Below are positions 1 to 9,265 of a DNA stretch of 64,000 nt, piece by piece; the stretch's first letter is position 1, and every line of letters starts with the position of its first letter. The stretch lies in assembly GCF_036088315.1 (NCBI RefSeq), contig NZ_CP107996.1, positions 3,618,501-3,682,500 of the forward strand, written 5' to 3'. The position numbers were made by a program, and so were the translations under genes. The notes under the pieces were generated by a model, which was not told the origin of the DNA, ran no database searches, and saw only the letters and a list, made by a program, of their open reading frames with translations. Source of the stretch: Streptomyces sp. NBC_00344. Lineage in GTDB: Bacteria > Actinomycetota > Actinomycetes > Streptomycetales > Streptomycetaceae.

Positions 1-78
1 TCCTCCGGGGCAAACAATACAAGACGTTGAGCAGTGCTAGCGAACTCGATTCCTACCCGGTGGATCAGCTAGGGTGGG

Positions 79-171
79 GGCCAGCCCCTCACGTGGCGCT
101 ATCTGACTGAACTCCCCCAGGGCCGGAAGGCAGCAAGGGTAGGTTGGCTCTGGCGGGTGCGTGGGGGGCCC
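79..171 (+). ncRNA. ffs: Signal recognition particle RNA (4.5S-type, bacterial small SRP RNA)
   Basis: The near-universal SRP domain IV core is visible at about 115-141: a GGCCGGAAGGC tetraloop hairpin followed by AGCAAGGGTA, which forms the symmetric and asymmetric loops that bind Ffh. The ends close on each other: GGCC-AG-CCCC-T-CACG at 79-93 pairs with CGTG-GGG-GGCC at 160-170, giving a rod of about 93 nt, the usual bacterial size. The RNA works with Ffh and FtsY in co-translational membrane targeting. It lies just upstream of dnaX on the same strand. The exact 5' and 3' ends are estimated from the stem. A TAGGGT at 70-75 is a possible -10 box but would start transcription slightly inside the stem, so I do not assign a promoter. 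Confidence 0.9.
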
Positions 172-223
172 TTTGCGTTCTCCCGGTGGTTGCCGGGCGG
201 CGCCGGCTGTCGGTGGGCCCCGA

Positions 224-229
224 TAACCT
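224..229 (+). promoter_or_regulatory. Probable -10 box of a leaderless dnaX transcript
   Basis: TAACCT is followed by exactly 7 nt and then GTG at 237, so transcription would begin at or next to the start codon. No convincing -35 hexamer and no Shine-Dalgarno sequence are visible. The same spacing recurs at several other genes in this window. Confidence 0.45.
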
Positions 230-236
230 CGTAGGT

Positions 237-2558
237 GTGTCGTCCCTTGCGCTGTACCGCCGTTACCGTCCCGAGTCGTTCGCCGAGGTCATCGGGCAGG
301 AGCATGTCACTGCCCCGTTGCAGCAGGCCCTGCGGAACAACCGGGTCAATCACGCGTATCTGTTCAGCGGTCCGCGGGGCTGCGGCAAGACCACCAGTGC
401 GCGGATCCTCGCCCGGTGTCTGAACTGCGCGCAGGGGCCCACGCCCACACCGTGCGGCGAGTGCCAGTCCTGCCAGGACCTCGCGCGGAACGGGCCGGGG
501 TCGATCGATGTGATCGAGATCGACGCGGCTTCGCACGGTGGCGTGGACGACGCCCGTGACTTGCGCGAAAAGGCCTTCTTCGGGCCCGCGAGCAGCCGGT
601 ACAAGATCTACATCATCGACGAGGCGCACATGGTCACTTCGGCGGGGTTCAACGCCCTGCTGAAGGTGGTCGAGGAGCCGCCGGAGCATCTCAAGTTCAT
701 CTTCGCGACCACCGAACCCGAGAAGGTCATCGGGACGATCAGGTCGCGGACCCATCACTACCCCTTCCGTCTGGTGCCGCCCGGGACGTTGCGCGACTAC
801 CTCGGTGAGGTGTGCGGGCAGGAGGGCGCACAGGTCGCCGACGGGGTGCTGCCGCTGGTGGTGCGCGCCGGGGCGGGGTCGGTGCGTGACTCGATGTCGG
901 TCATGGACCAGTTGCTGGCCGGTGCGGGCGATGAAGGTGTGACGTATGCCATGGCGACGTCGCTCCTCGGATACACCGACGGGTCGCTGCTGGACTCCGT
1001 GATCGACGCCTTCGCGTCGGGGGACGGCGCAGCCGCCTTCGAGGTCGTGGACCGGGTGATCGAAGGCGGCAACGACCCGCGCCGGTTCGTGGCCGACCTG
1101 CTGGAGCGGCTGCGCGATCTGGTGATCCTCGCCGCGGTGCCCGACGCGGGGGAGAAGGGGCTGATCGACGCCCCGGCCGATGTGGTGGAGCGGATGCAGG
1201 CGCAGGCATCGGTGTTCGGCGCGGCCGAGCTCAGCCGCGCCGCTGACCTGGTCAACACCGGGCTCACCGAGATGCGCGGCGCCACATCGCCGCGTCTCCA
1301 GCTCGAGCTGATCTGTGCGCGGGTGCTGCTCCCCGCCGCTTTCGACGACGAGCGTTCGATGCAGGCGAGGCTGGACCGTCTGGAGCGGGGCGGCGGCCTG
1401 ATGTCCGGCGGGCAGGGGCCCGCGATGGGCTACGTGCCGGGACCGGAGGCGCATCCTGCCCCGACCGGCCGGGCCGCACAGGCTGTTCCGCCCGGCGGCG
1501 GGCCCGCGGCGGCGCGTGCCGCGGTGCGAGGGGACGCGCCCGCCGTGGGTGGTGTGTACAACGCTCCCGATGGGGCGGAAGGCGCCGCCGCGGCGCCGGC
1601 TCCCCCGTCCGCCGTTCAGGCCCCACCCGTATCGCAGGCTCCACCCGTGACGCAGGCTCCACCCGTGACGGAGCCCCCGTCCGCCGCGCAGCGCGGCCCC
1701 GAGCAGTCCCCGCAGCCCGGTGGGCCCCCGGTGCGGCAGCCCGGCGCCTGGCCGGGTGCCGGCGGACCGGCAGCCGGATCCGCACCGTCCGGTGCGTCCG
1801 CCCCGGCATCCCGCCCGGCCGGCAGCTGGCCGTCGGCCGCCGCGCCCGGGCGGGGGCAGCCCGCGCCGTCGGCTCCCCCGGCGGACACGGCGCCGGCCGG
1901 TGCGGCCGCGGCCGCACCCTCGCAGGGGATGGCCCAGGGCGCGGCCCAGGTGCGGAGCATGTGGCCCGGCATCCTGGACGCGGTCAAGAACCGTCGCCGC
2001 TTCACCTGGATCCTGCTCAGCCAGAACGCACAGGTCGCCGGATTCGACGGGACCACCCTGCAGCTCGGCTTTCCGAACGCGGGCGCCCGGGACAACTTCG
2101 CTTCCAGCGGCAGCGAGGACGTGCTCAAGCAGGTGCTCGCCGAGCAGTTCCACGTCCAGTGGAAGGTCGACGCGATCGTCGACCCCTCGGGTGGTACGCA
2201 ACCGCCCGGTGGCAGCAACCATCCGGGCCCCGGCCCCGGCCCCGGCCCCGGCCCCGGCCCCGGTGGTCCCGGCGGGTCCAGTCCGGCCCCGCAGCGTCCG
2301 GCGCCCCAGACCCCGGCACCGCCCGCGCCGGGTCCCGCACCGCAGTCGCCCCCCTCCGCTCCGGAGCCGCCGCAGCGGCCGCAGGCGTACCGGGACGCCG
2401 AGCCGCCGCCTGCCGCGGACGGGCCGCCACGCGTCTCGCTGGAGGAGGACACCCCCGAGGACGACGACCCCGACCTCGTCGACTCGGCGCTCTCCGGCCA
2501 CGATCTGATCGTGCGCGAACTGGGAGCGACGGTGGTGGAGGAATATACGAACGAGTAA
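237..2558 (+). CDS. dnaX: DNA polymerase III subunit gamma/tau
   Basis: The clamp-loader ATPase loads the beta sliding clamp and tethers polymerase core at the replication fork. The product has 773 residues. GTG 237 is chosen because it gives the family N-terminus [14 protein letters not shown] and sits 7 nt after a -10-like box; a longer frame to 144 would run through the SRP RNA. Visible motifs are Walker A GPRGCGKT, the four-cysteine zinc module CLNC...CGECQSC, and the DExx box IYIIDEAHM. After about residue 380 the protein becomes a long Pro/Ala/Gly-rich linker with two tandem repeats, then a tau-like domain near 580-650, then an acidic tail. No slippery heptamer for programmed frameshifting was noticed, so a single product is expected. 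purD follows 71 bp downstream. Confidence 0.95.
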   Translation: MSSLALYRRYRPESFAEVIGQEHVTAPLQQALRNNRVNHAYLFSGPRGCGKTTSARILARCLNCAQGPTPTPCGECQSCQDLARNGPGSIDVIEIDAASHGGVDDARDLREKAFFGPASSRYKIYIIDEAHMVTSAGFNALLKVVEEPPEHLKFIFATTEPEKVIGTIRSRTHHYPFRLVPPGTLRDYLGEVCGQEGAQVADGVLPLVVRAGAGSVRDSMSVMDQLLAGAGDEGVTYAMATSLLGYTDGSLLDSVIDAFASGDGAAAFEVVDRVIEGGNDPRRFVADLLERLRDLVILAAVPDAGEKGLIDAPADVVERMQAQASVFGAAELSRAADLVNTGLTEMRGATSPRLQLELICARVLLPAAFDDERSMQARLDRLERGGGLMSGGQGPAMGYVPGPEAHPAPTGRAAQAVPPGGGPAAARAAVRGDAPAVGGVYNAPDGAEGAAAAPAPPSAVQAPPVSQAPPVTQAPPVTEPPSAAQRGPEQSPQPGGPPVRQPGAWPGAGGPAAGSAPSGASAPASRPAGSWPSAAAPGRGQPAPSAPPADTAPAGAAAAAPSQGMAQGAAQVRSMWPGILDAVKNRRRFTWILLSQNAQVAGFDGTTLQLGFPNAGARDNFASSGSEDVLKQVLAEQFHVQWKVDAIVDPSGGTQPPGGSNHPGPGPGPGPGPGPGGPGGSSPAPQRPAPQTPAPPAPGPAPQSPPSAPEPPQRPQAYRDAEPPPAADGPPRVSLEEDTPEDDDPDLVDSALSGHDLIVRELGATVVEEYTNE
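1617..1670 (+). repeat. Three tandem 18-bp repeats inside dnaX
   Basis: Three consecutive 18-nt units of the form CAGGCTCCACCCGTGACG (first unit slightly diverged) encode a QAPPVT-type hexapeptide repeat in the disordered linker of DnaX. Being in frame and a multiple of three, copy number could vary without breaking the gene. Confidence 0.85.
2226..2261 (+). repeat. Six tandem GGCCCC hexamers inside dnaX
   Basis: Six perfect copies of GGCCCC encode an alternating Gly-Pro tract in the DnaX linker. Such a tract is prone to replication slippage; each unit adds or removes two residues without a frameshift. Confidence 0.9.
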
Positions 2559-2616
2559 CAGCACCGGTTCCGGCGGTCCCGACAAGCCCGCACCCTCCCC
2601 GGCCCACCGCGCGGGC

Positions 2617-2622
2617 TAGGCT
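2617..2622 (+). promoter_or_regulatory. Probable -10 box of a leaderless purD transcript
   Basis: TAGGCT lies exactly 7 nt before GTG 2630. No Shine-Dalgarno sequence precedes that GTG, which is consistent with a leaderless message. No clear -35 is seen. Confidence 0.4.
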
Positions 2623-2629
2623 TCGCACC

Positions 2630-3880
2630 GTGAAGGTCCTTGTCATCGGCGGCGGCGCCCGCGAACACGCCCTGTGCCGCTCTCTTTCTCTCGACTCCGC
2701 AGTCACCTCCCTGCACTGTGCCCCCGGCAACGCGGGCATCGCCGAGGTGGCCGAGCTGCATCAGGTCGATGCGCTGGACGGCGCTGCCGTCGCCCGGCTC
2801 GCGACCGAGCTGGAGGCCGGGCTCGTGATCGTCGGTCCGGAGGCCCCGCTGGTCGCCGGGGTCGCCGACGCGGTGCGCGAAGCGGGCATTCCCTGCTTCG
2901 GGCCGAGCCGTGAAGCGGCCAGGCTGGAAGGTTCCAAGGCCTTCGCCAAGGACGTGATGGCGGCAGCCAACGTGCCCACCGCCCGCGCCTACGTCTGCAC
3001 CACCCCCGCCGAGATCGACGCGGCACTGGACGCGTTCGGCGCGCCCTATGTGGTCAAGGACGATGGTCTCGCCGCCGGCAAGGGTGTGGTGGTGACCGAC
3101 GATGTGGAGACAGCCAGGGCGCATGCGCTGGCCTGTGGACGGGTGGTCATCGAGGAGTTCCTGGACGGGCCCGAGGTCTCGCTCTTCGCGATCACCGACG
3201 GTGTGACGGTCCTCCCCCTCCAGCCCGCGCAGGACTTCAAGCGGGCGCTCGACGGCGACGAGGGACCCAACACCGGCGGAATGGGTGCCTACTCCCCGCT
3301 TCCCTGGGCCGATCCCAAGCTGGTCGACGAGGTCACCGAGACCGTGCTGCAGCCGACCGTTGACGAGCTGCGCAGGCGCGGCACGCCGTTCTCCGGGCTG
3401 CTCTACGCGGGTCTCGCCATCACCTCGCGCGGAGTACGGGTCATCGAGTTCAACGCGAGGTTCGGCGACCCGGAGACCCAGGTGGTGCTGGCCAGGCTGA
3501 AGACCCCGCTGTCCGGTGTCCTGCTCAACGCGGCCAACGGCACCCTCGACAGTGAGCCGGCGCTGAACTGGCTCGACGCCGCCGCCGTCACGGTCGTCAT
3601 CGCCTCGCACAACTACCCGGACGCCCCGCGCACCGGCGATCCGATCGAGGGTCTCGACGATGTCGCGGCACAGGATGCGCCTCATGCGTATGTCCTGCAT
3701 GCCGGGACCAGGCAGGACGGCGACGTGGTGGTGAGTGCCGGAGGCCGTGTGCTGTCGGTGACCGCGACCGGCGCGGATCTGGCCGAGGCGCGTGAGCGCG
3801 CCTACACCGCGCTGGCCAGGGTGCGGCTCGACGGGGCTCAGCACCGTACGGACATCGCGGCGAAGGCCGCCGGTATCTGA
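2630..3880 (+). CDS. purD: Phosphoribosylamine-glycine ligase (GAR synthetase)
   Basis: Step two of purine synthesis: phosphoribosylamine + glycine + ATP gives GAR. The 416-residue protein starts [15 protein letters not shown], the PurD signature, at GTG 2630. The ATP-grasp fold follows, with DGLAAGKGV near residue 145, [12 protein letters not shown] near 215 and [12 protein letters not shown] near 275. Length is normal for the family. The next gene begins 212 bp further on, and purC comes later on the same strand, so purine genes here are separated by unrelated genes. Confidence 0.96.
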   Translation: MKVLVIGGGAREHALCRSLSLDSAVTSLHCAPGNAGIAEVAELHQVDALDGAAVARLATELEAGLVIVGPEAPLVAGVADAVREAGIPCFGPSREAARLEGSKAFAKDVMAAANVPTARAYVCTTPAEIDAALDAFGAPYVVKDDGLAAGKGVVVTDDVETARAHALACGRVVIEEFLDGPEVSLFAITDGVTVLPLQPAQDFKRALDGDEGPNTGGMGAYSPLPWADPKLVDEVTETVLQPTVDELRRRGTPFSGLLYAGLAITSRGVRVIEFNARFGDPETQVVLARLKTPLSGVLLNAANGTLDSEPALNWLDAAAVTVVIASHNYPDAPRTGDPIEGLDDVAAQDAPHAYVLHAGTRQDGDVVVSAGGRVLSVTATGADLAEARERAYTALARVRLDGAQHRTDIAAKAAGI

Positions 3881-4092
3881 CGGTCATCGGAGAGCTTTCG
3901 TCAGCACCTTTGCCCAAAGCCATTCCATCGGGTGACGGCTGGCCCATCCGGATGACGCCTGCCGGAGCCCCAACTAGTGTGCGGCGCAAGCGTTCCGGCA
4001 CTTGGCCCACCGGCATTGCGATGTCAGTGACGGGTGCCACAGTGGGGGAGTGAGCGAAGCCGTCGCAGGGGCAGAGGGGGTGACGTCCGGCC

Positions 4093-5748
4093 GTGTCCAT
4101 CAGCGGTACGAGTGAGAAGCGGGGTGCGCAGGGCGCACGGGCCCATGCGCTGGCGGTTCTGCGTATCCGTGGCTGGGCACTCGCCGTCGCGCTGCTGCCC
4201 GCAGCGGTCGCCGTGGTGCTGCTGGCGGGCGGAGCCATGGGTCGTCTCACCGGAGGCGGCTGGGATTCGGCCCGCTGGGCGGTGACGGCCCTCGCGGTGG
4301 TGGTGCTGCTGCTGGCGGGTGCGGTCGCCGCGGTGATCGCCAGGGCCGGCCCGGCCGTGAGTCCGACGGTGGCACTCACCGAGTCGTCCGCGCCCGATCT
4401 GCACCGGATGGTGCGTGATCTGGCCGGCCGGCTCGAAGTGCCCGCACCCTCGGCGATAGCGCTCACCCCGGACTGTGACAGCTGGCTCGAGGACCGCTCG
4501 CACCCGGCCCAGTCCATATCCGGCGGCCGGCTGGGCTCCCTGGGCGCCCGCCGGACGGCGACCGCGCCGGTGCTGGTCATCGGTGCCCCCTTTCTGTGGT
4601 GGATGAGGGTCGCCGAGCTACGGGCACTGCTCGCGCCGGTCGTCGCGGGTACGGGGCCGTCCGCGCATCCCGACATCGCGGCATCCCGCCGGTTCGTCCG
4701 GGGCCTCGACGCGGCGGTCGCGGTCGCGTCCCGGCCGGGCACCGGCCCGCTGGGGCGGGTCGCGTACGGCTTCATCGGCCAGGTCGCCCGGCTGCTGCTG
4801 CGCAGCTGTCGCGGTCATGCCGCGGAGATGGAGCGGGGGGTCGCCGCTGCCGCGTCGGAGCGTGCACAGACTGTGGACTACGGACTGCGGATCGTCGCCC
4901 AGGAGCAGGTGGGCCTGGCCTATGCCGGCTGGGACCGGCTGCTCACCCGGGTCGCGCTGCCCGCCTGGCGGATGGGCCGCTGGCCCGCGAGGCTCGACGC
5001 GGGCGTGGTCTCCGCCCTTACCGAGCTGTCCCGCAGGGACCGGCTGGCCGAGGGATTCACCTCCCGGCTGGGTGAGCGGCCCGCCTGCGATCTGCTGGAG
5101 GAGCCCGGAGCTGTGGACGAGGCCACCTCGCTGCTGGCCGCCCGGCTCTTCCACGGGGGCCCGGCGGAGAACGGTCCCGACTGGTCGCCGGTGGACTGGC
5201 AGCAGTACCCGGAAGAGGTCGTGGACCGTAAGTGGCGAGCGGATGCGGCGCGGCTGCACCGGGTGCTCGACCGGCTGGGTGTGCGCCGCGCCGGCGAAGC
5301 GGACGGGCCGACGCTGGCCCGGATCATCAGCCATCTGTCGGCCGGCGGGAACGGCTCCGGCAGCGAGGCGCTGGCCGCCGGTGTCACCGCCGAGGTGGCG
5401 CGCGAGGAGGCGGCGGCCCCGCCGCCGGTGCCGGGCGGCGCGCTGGAGGGTGAGGATCTGTGGGACACCGAAGCGATCCCGCTCTTCCCGCTCCAGCCAC
5501 CGCGCACGGGGCGCGATCTGCTCGCCGACCACGTGACCGCGATGGTCTGCTGCGCCGCCGTGGACACGGCGGGTGCGGCCCCCGGACTCGACTGGCTCGA
5601 CGGGCCCGCCCTGCTGGTCGGCGGCGAGCGCAGGGCGGATCTGGGCGCCCTGGTGGTGAGCCTGGTCGAGGACGGCGATGCGGAGCCGCTCCGCGGCTGG
5701 CTGGCGGCCGTGGGGGTCCGTCCGGAGAAACCGGTCCGTCTGGTGTGA
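4093..5748 (+). CDS. Membrane protein resembling a catalytically dead M48-type peptidase
   Basis: 551 residues with GTG start; a purine-rich AGGGGG lies about 12 nt upstream. Two hydrophobic segments at about residues 28-48 and 64-88 anchor it. From about 95 the layout resembles integral-membrane M48 peptidases: an amphipathic helix, a VPAPSAIAL strand, then ELRALLAPVVAG at about 175-186, where active M48 enzymes have ELxAVLAHExGH. Both zinc histidines and the glutamate are absent (P, V, G instead), so a peptidase role is unlikely. The remainder to 551 is a cytoplasmic Ala/Arg-rich domain that I do not recognise. It lies between purD and purC on the same strand. The M48 relationship is my inference from pattern; a conserved hypothetical protein is the safe label. 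Confidence 0.75.
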   Translation: MSISGTSEKRGAQGARAHALAVLRIRGWALAVALLPAAVAVVLLAGGAMGRLTGGGWDSARWAVTALAVVVLLLAGAVAAVIARAGPAVSPTVALTESSAPDLHRMVRDLAGRLEVPAPSAIALTPDCDSWLEDRSHPAQSISGGRLGSLGARRTATAPVLVIGAPFLWWMRVAELRALLAPVVAGTGPSAHPDIAASRRFVRGLDAAVAVASRPGTGPLGRVAYGFIGQVARLLLRSCRGHAAEMERGVAAAASERAQTVDYGLRIVAQEQVGLAYAGWDRLLTRVALPAWRMGRWPARLDAGVVSALTELSRRDRLAEGFTSRLGERPACDLLEEPGAVDEATSLLAARLFHGGPAENGPDWSPVDWQQYPEEVVDRKWRADAARLHRVLDRLGVRRAGEADGPTLARIISHLSAGGNGSGSEALAAGVTAEVAREEAAAPPPVPGGALEGEDLWDTEAIPLFPLQPPRTGRDLLADHVTAMVCCAAVDTAGAAPGLDWLDGPALLVGGERRADLGALVVSLVEDGDAEPLRGWLAAVGVRPEKPVRLV

Positions 5749-5764
5749 GGTCCGCCGGCGGACC
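5749..5764. terminator. Perfect 16-bp palindrome just after the 4093 gene, possible terminator stem
   Basis: GGTCCGCCGGCGGACC begins immediately after the stop codon. A second small inverted repeat, CGGAAC-N5-GTTCCG, lies at 5856-5872 before the next gene. There is no T-run, so terminator function is uncertain. Confidence 0.35.
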
Positions 5765-5989
5765 CGGAGATCCGGATCCGCAGATGGCTCGAACGAGTGG
5801 GCCGGGACGACCCGCGGACCGGGGCGCAATCGGCGCAACTGGCCATCCCCACAGCCGGAACCACTAGTTCCGATCTCGTCAATTCACGACGAACAGTGAC
5901 GGAGTGCGTGCCTTATGTGATGTGCTGGGGCCAGTCGCTGACAGTCGGTGCATCACTGTTGTGCCTGAGCGACCGAGAGGGGGGACCGT

Positions 5990-7450
5990 ATGGGGGCGGA
6001 GCAGATCCGGCGCTGGGAATCCGGGGCCCTCGCGCACGCCGTCTCGGATCCGTTCGGGCAGGGTCCTCTGCCCTGGCTCCGCGGCAGTGAGCACTACTTC
6101 GACGACACCGGTCATGTCGTCCCCTGGTACGCCGATCCTGACGCCACGCGCAACCGTACGGGCGGACCGCGCACGGCCGACGATGTGAAGCAGCAGATCA
6201 AGGGCTTCGCCTCCACCGGAGCAGCCGCGCCGGGCGAGGCCATCGACTTCCATGTCACCGTCGATCCGCCGCAGCAGTTCTCCGTCGACATCTACCGCAT
6301 CGGGCACTACGGCGGTGACGGCGCCGCGAAGATCACCACAAGCCCACGGCTCTCCGGCATCGTCCAGCCGCCCCCGCTCACCGCGGACCGCACGGTCTCC
6401 TGCCACCACTGGTGGCTCTCCTGGCGCCTGCAGATTCCCTCGTACTGGTCGATCGGCGCGTATGTCGCCGTGCTCACCACGGTCGACGGCTACCGCTCCC
6501 ACATCCCCTTCACGGTCCGGGACAGCCATCCGGCCGACCTGCTCCTGTTGCTGCCCGATGTGACCTGGCAGGCGTACAACCTCTACCCGGAGGACGGCAG
6601 GACCGGCGCCAGCCTCTATCACGCATGGGACGGAAGCGGCCGTCTCCTCGGCGAGGAGGACGCCGCGACGACCGTGTCCTTCGACCGCCCGTACGCGGGT
6701 GCCGGCCTGCCCCTGCACGTCGGTCACGCCTACGACTTCATCCGCTGGGCGGAGCGGTACGGCTACGACCTCGCCTACGCCGACACCCGCGATCTGCACG
6801 CGGGCCGGATCGATCCGACGCGGTACCGGGGCCTGGTCTTCCCCGGCCACGACGAATACTGGTCCATCCCCATGCGGAGCACCGTGGAGGCCGCCCGCGA
6901 ACACGGCACCTCACTGGTCTTCCTCTCCGCCAACACCATGTACTGGCAGGTCGAACTCTCCCCTTCCGCATCCGGAGTCGCCGACCGGGTGCTGACCTGC
7001 CGAAAACGCAGAGGCCCCGGCAAGCCCGCCCTCTGGCGCGACATCGACCGCCCGGAGCAGCAGCTCCTCGGTATCCAGTACGCGGGGCGGGTCCCCGAGC
7101 CGAGTCCGATGGTCGTACGGAACGCCGACCACTGGCTCTGGGACGCGACAGGCGCCGATGAGGGCGACGAGATCCCCGGCCTGGTCGCGGGCGAAGCGGA
7201 CCGGTACTACCCGCGCACCGCGCTGCCGCCGCACGAGGACCGCAAGCTGCTGGCCCACTCCCCGTACCGGGACAGCGAGGGGACCCTGCGCCACCAGGAG
7301 ACATCGCTCTACCGTGCCCCTTCGGGCGCTCTGGTCTTCGCGTCGGGAACATTCGCCTGGTCACCCGCGCTGGACCGCCCCGGCCATGTGGACGCCCGTA
7401 TCCAGCGCGCCACCGCCAACCTCCTCGACCGGATCTGCAAGCGCGACTGA
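5990..7450 (+). CDS. N,N-dimethylformamidase beta-subunit-like protein of unknown function
   Basis: 486 residues; ATG 5990 is preceded by the purine-rich GAGAGGGGGGACC. The sequence carries features of the dimethylformamidase large-subunit C-terminal family: VSVDIYRIGHYGGDGA-type text near residue 100, LLLPDVTWQAYNLYP near 185, YADTRDLHAG near 260, LVFPGHDEYWS near 280 and a C-terminal FASGTFAWSPALD. These proteins have a glutamine-amidotransferase-like beta domain. The true substrate of streptomycete members is not known to me, and no adjacent small alpha-subunit gene is present, so DMF hydrolysis should not be assumed. No signal peptide is seen. It is flanked by the 4093 gene and purC on the same strand. 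Confidence 0.8.
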   Translation: MGAEQIRRWESGALAHAVSDPFGQGPLPWLRGSEHYFDDTGHVVPWYADPDATRNRTGGPRTADDVKQQIKGFASTGAAAPGEAIDFHVTVDPPQQFSVDIYRIGHYGGDGAAKITTSPRLSGIVQPPPLTADRTVSCHHWWLSWRLQIPSYWSIGAYVAVLTTVDGYRSHIPFTVRDSHPADLLLLLPDVTWQAYNLYPEDGRTGASLYHAWDGSGRLLGEEDAATTVSFDRPYAGAGLPLHVGHAYDFIRWAERYGYDLAYADTRDLHAGRIDPTRYRGLVFPGHDEYWSIPMRSTVEAAREHGTSLVFLSANTMYWQVELSPSASGVADRVLTCRKRRGPGKPALWRDIDRPEQQLLGIQYAGRVPEPSPMVVRNADHWLWDATGADEGDEIPGLVAGEADRYYPRTALPPHEDRKLLAHSPYRDSEGTLRHQETSLYRAPSGALVFASGTFAWSPALDRPGHVDARIQRATANLLDRICKRD

Positions 7451-7542
7451 CACGACGGGCGACCCTGCGGCGGCCGGCGCACACCGTATACGGGACAATC
7501 GACCTCGACCCCAGCGTATGGACAGAACCACGGGGAGGAACC

Positions 7543-8442
7543 GTGTCCGGATTCGTAGAAAAGCCCGATGCCGTCCAGGTGCCGGGCCTGGTGCACCTGC
7601 ACACCGGCAAGGTGCGCGATCTGTACCAGAACGAGGCGGGCGACCTCGTGATGGTCGCCAGCGACCGCATCTCCGCGTACGACTGGGTGCTGCCCACCGA
7701 GATCCCCGACAAGGGGCGGGTGCTGACTCAGTTGTCGCTCTGGTGGTTCGACCAGATCGCGGACCTCGCGCCGCACCATGTCATCTCCACCGAGCTCCCG
7801 GCCGGGGCCCCCGCCGACTGGGCGGGCCGCACCCTGATCTGCAAGTCGCTGCGGATGGTCCCGGTGGAGTGCGTCGCGCGCGGCTACCTCACCGGCTCCG
7901 GCCTGCTGGAGTACAACGCGAACCGCACGGTGTGCGGCCTCGCGCTGCCCGAAGGCCTGACCGACGGCTCGCAGCTCCCCGCGCCGATCTTCACCCCGGC
8001 CACCAAGGCGGCTGTCGGCGACCACGACGAGAACGTGAGTTACGAGGACGTGGCCCGGCAAGTGGGTGCCGAGACCGCCGCCGATGTGCGCAGGGCGACG
8101 CTCGACGTGTACGGCCGGGCCAGTGACATCGCGCGGGAGCGGGGCATCATCCTCGCCGACACGAAGTTCGAGTTCGGCTACGAAGGCGATCAACTGATCA
8201 TCGCCGACGAGGTGTTGACCCCGGACTCATCGCGCTTCTGGCCGGCTGCCACCTGGGAGCCGGGCCACCCGCAGCCTTCGTACGACAAGCAGTACGTCCG
8301 CGACTGGCTGACATCGGATGCCTCGGGCTGGGACCGGCACAGCGAGCAGCCGCCGCCCCCGCTCCCGCAGCACATCGTGGACGCGACCCGTGGCAAGTAC
8401 GTGGAGGCCTACGAGCTGCTGACCGGTCTGCCCTGGTCGTAG
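7543..8442 (+). CDS. purC: Phosphoribosylaminoimidazole-succinocarboxamide synthase (SAICAR synthetase)
   Basis: Joins CAIR and aspartate with ATP to give SAICAR, step eight of IMP synthesis. 299 residues. GTG 7543 follows GGGGAGGAACC, a strong ribosome binding site. Family text includes the N-terminal HTGKVRDLYQ, SDRISAYDWVLPTEIPDKG, VPVECVARGYLTGSG, and FEFGY...IIADEVLTPDSSRFWP. Length is typical of the actinobacterial and yeast-like class. A strong hairpin terminator follows 28 bp after the stop. Confidence 0.96.
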   Translation: MSGFVEKPDAVQVPGLVHLHTGKVRDLYQNEAGDLVMVASDRISAYDWVLPTEIPDKGRVLTQLSLWWFDQIADLAPHHVISTELPAGAPADWAGRTLICKSLRMVPVECVARGYLTGSGLLEYNANRTVCGLALPEGLTDGSQLPAPIFTPATKAAVGDHDENVSYEDVARQVGAETAADVRRATLDVYGRASDIARERGIILADTKFEFGYEGDQLIIADEVLTPDSSRFWPAATWEPGHPQPSYDKQYVRDWLTSDASGWDRHSEQPPPPLPQHIVDATRGKYVEAYELLTGLPWS

Positions 8443-8470
8443 CGCCCAGCGGTCGGGGCGCACCGCCCAC

Positions 8471-8507
8471 GAAGAAGCCCCGGTCGGGATCCGACCGGGG
8501 CTTCTTC
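8471..8507. terminator. Bidirectional hairpin terminator between purC and tRNA-Gly
   Basis: A perfect 17-bp stem (GAAGAAGCCCCGGTCGG and its complement) closes on a 3-nt GAT loop. It sits 3' of purC on one strand and 3' of tRNA-Gly on the other and can serve both. Confidence 0.85.
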
Positions 8508-8513
8508 TCACTG

Positions 8514-8586
8514 AGCGGACGACCAGGTTCGAACTGGCGACCTCAACCTTGGCAAGGTTGCGCTCTACCAACTGAGCTACGTCCGC
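8514..8586 (-). tRNA. tRNA-Gly (anticodon GCC), copy 1
   Basis: Full cloverleaf on the minus strand: acceptor GCGGACG/CGTCCGC with U discriminator, anticodon arm CAACC-TTGCCAA-GGTTG, canonical D loop with GG, and T loop TTCGAAC. 73 nt without an encoded CCA. Identical to the copy at 12395. Confidence 0.97.
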
Positions 8587-8608
8587 ATGCGCCGTGGCGC
8601 GGAGACCA

Positions 8609-9265
8609 CTATACCCAACCCCGCTGCCGCGCGAGACGCACCGCGGCATGGCGGTTCTCGGCGTTGAGCTTCGACGCGGCGGACGACAGGTAGTTCCGCA
8701 CTGTGCCCTGCGACAGCGAGGCGCGCGCGGCGATCTCCGCGATGGGGGCGCCGTCCGCCGCGAGTTCCAGTACCTCCACCTCCCGGACGGTCAGCGGCGA
8801 ATCCCCTGCCGAGATCGCATCGGCCGCCAACTCCGGGTCCACATAGCGCCCGCCGGACTGCACGGTCCTGATGATCTCCGCCAGCCGCTGCGCGGAGACG
8901 GTCTTGGGCACGAAGCCCCGCACCCCGGCCGCAAGGGCTCTTTTCAGATGACCGGGGCGCCCATGACTGGTGACGATCATGCAGCGGCACTCCGGGAGTT
9001 CGCTGCGCAGTGATGTGGCCACACTCACACCGTCCGCCCCCGGCATCTCCAGATCGAGTATGGCCACATCGGGCCGGTGGGCCCGTGCCATGGCGAGGGC
9101 CTCGGGCCCGGATGCCGCCTCGGCGACCACCGCCAGATCGTCCTCGAGCCCGAGCAGGGCGGCCAGCGCGCCCCGGATGAGGTGTTCGTCATCGGCGAGC
9201 AGGATCCGCACGGGTGCGCCCGCCGAGCCGGACACGGGTCGTGGCGCGGGCACGGATCCGCTCAT
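8609..9265 (-). CDS. NarL/LuxR-family response regulator (DesR-like)
   Basis: 218 residues. The receiver domain (about 20-135) shows LLADDEHLIRG with the acidic pocket, VAILDLEMPG with the phospho-acceptor Asp, and VPKTV with the conserved Lys. A LuxR-type helix-turn-helix (LTVREVEVLELAADG...IAARASLSQGTVRNY) occupies about 150-210. ATG 9265 overlaps the kinase stop codon as ATGA, so translation is coupled. It is the last gene of an ATPase-permease-kinase-regulator operon. By analogy with DesKR-type systems it probably controls this transporter operon, and the large palindrome at 12312 is the candidate binding site. Confidence 0.93.
   Translation of the reverse strand: MSGSVPAPRPVSGSAGAPVRILLADDEHLIRGALAALLGLEDDLAVVAEAASGPEALAMARAHRPDVAILDLEMPGADGVSVATSLRSELPECRCMIVTSHGRPGHLKRALAAGVRGFVPKTVSAQRLAEIIRTVQSGGRYVDPELAADAISAGDSPLTVREVEVLELAADGAPIAEIAARASLSQGTVRNYLSSAASKLNAENRHAAVRLARQRGWV

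Larger units (their letters stand above)
8469..8588. repeat. Copy 1 of a 120-bp direct repeat: tRNA-Gly(GCC) plus terminator
   Basis: This segment matches 12350-12469 at 118 of 120 positions with no indel; the two differences lie between the terminator and the tRNA 3' end. The copies are direct repeats 3881 bp apart and bracket the four-gene two-component/ABC operon. Confidence 0.9.

Noticed and set aside
237..2558. Programmed ribosomal frameshift in dnaX
   Set aside because: No A-rich slippery heptamer or downstream hairpin was seen; a single product is more likely.
99..2585. 828-codon open frame on the minus strand opposite dnaX
   Set aside because: Long antisense frames are expected in GC-rich DNA opposite real genes; the translation is Arg/Gly/His-rich without a family, whereas the plus strand is clearly DnaX. 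The same applies to the antisense frames over purL (14069-16576) and hrpA (26491-28623).
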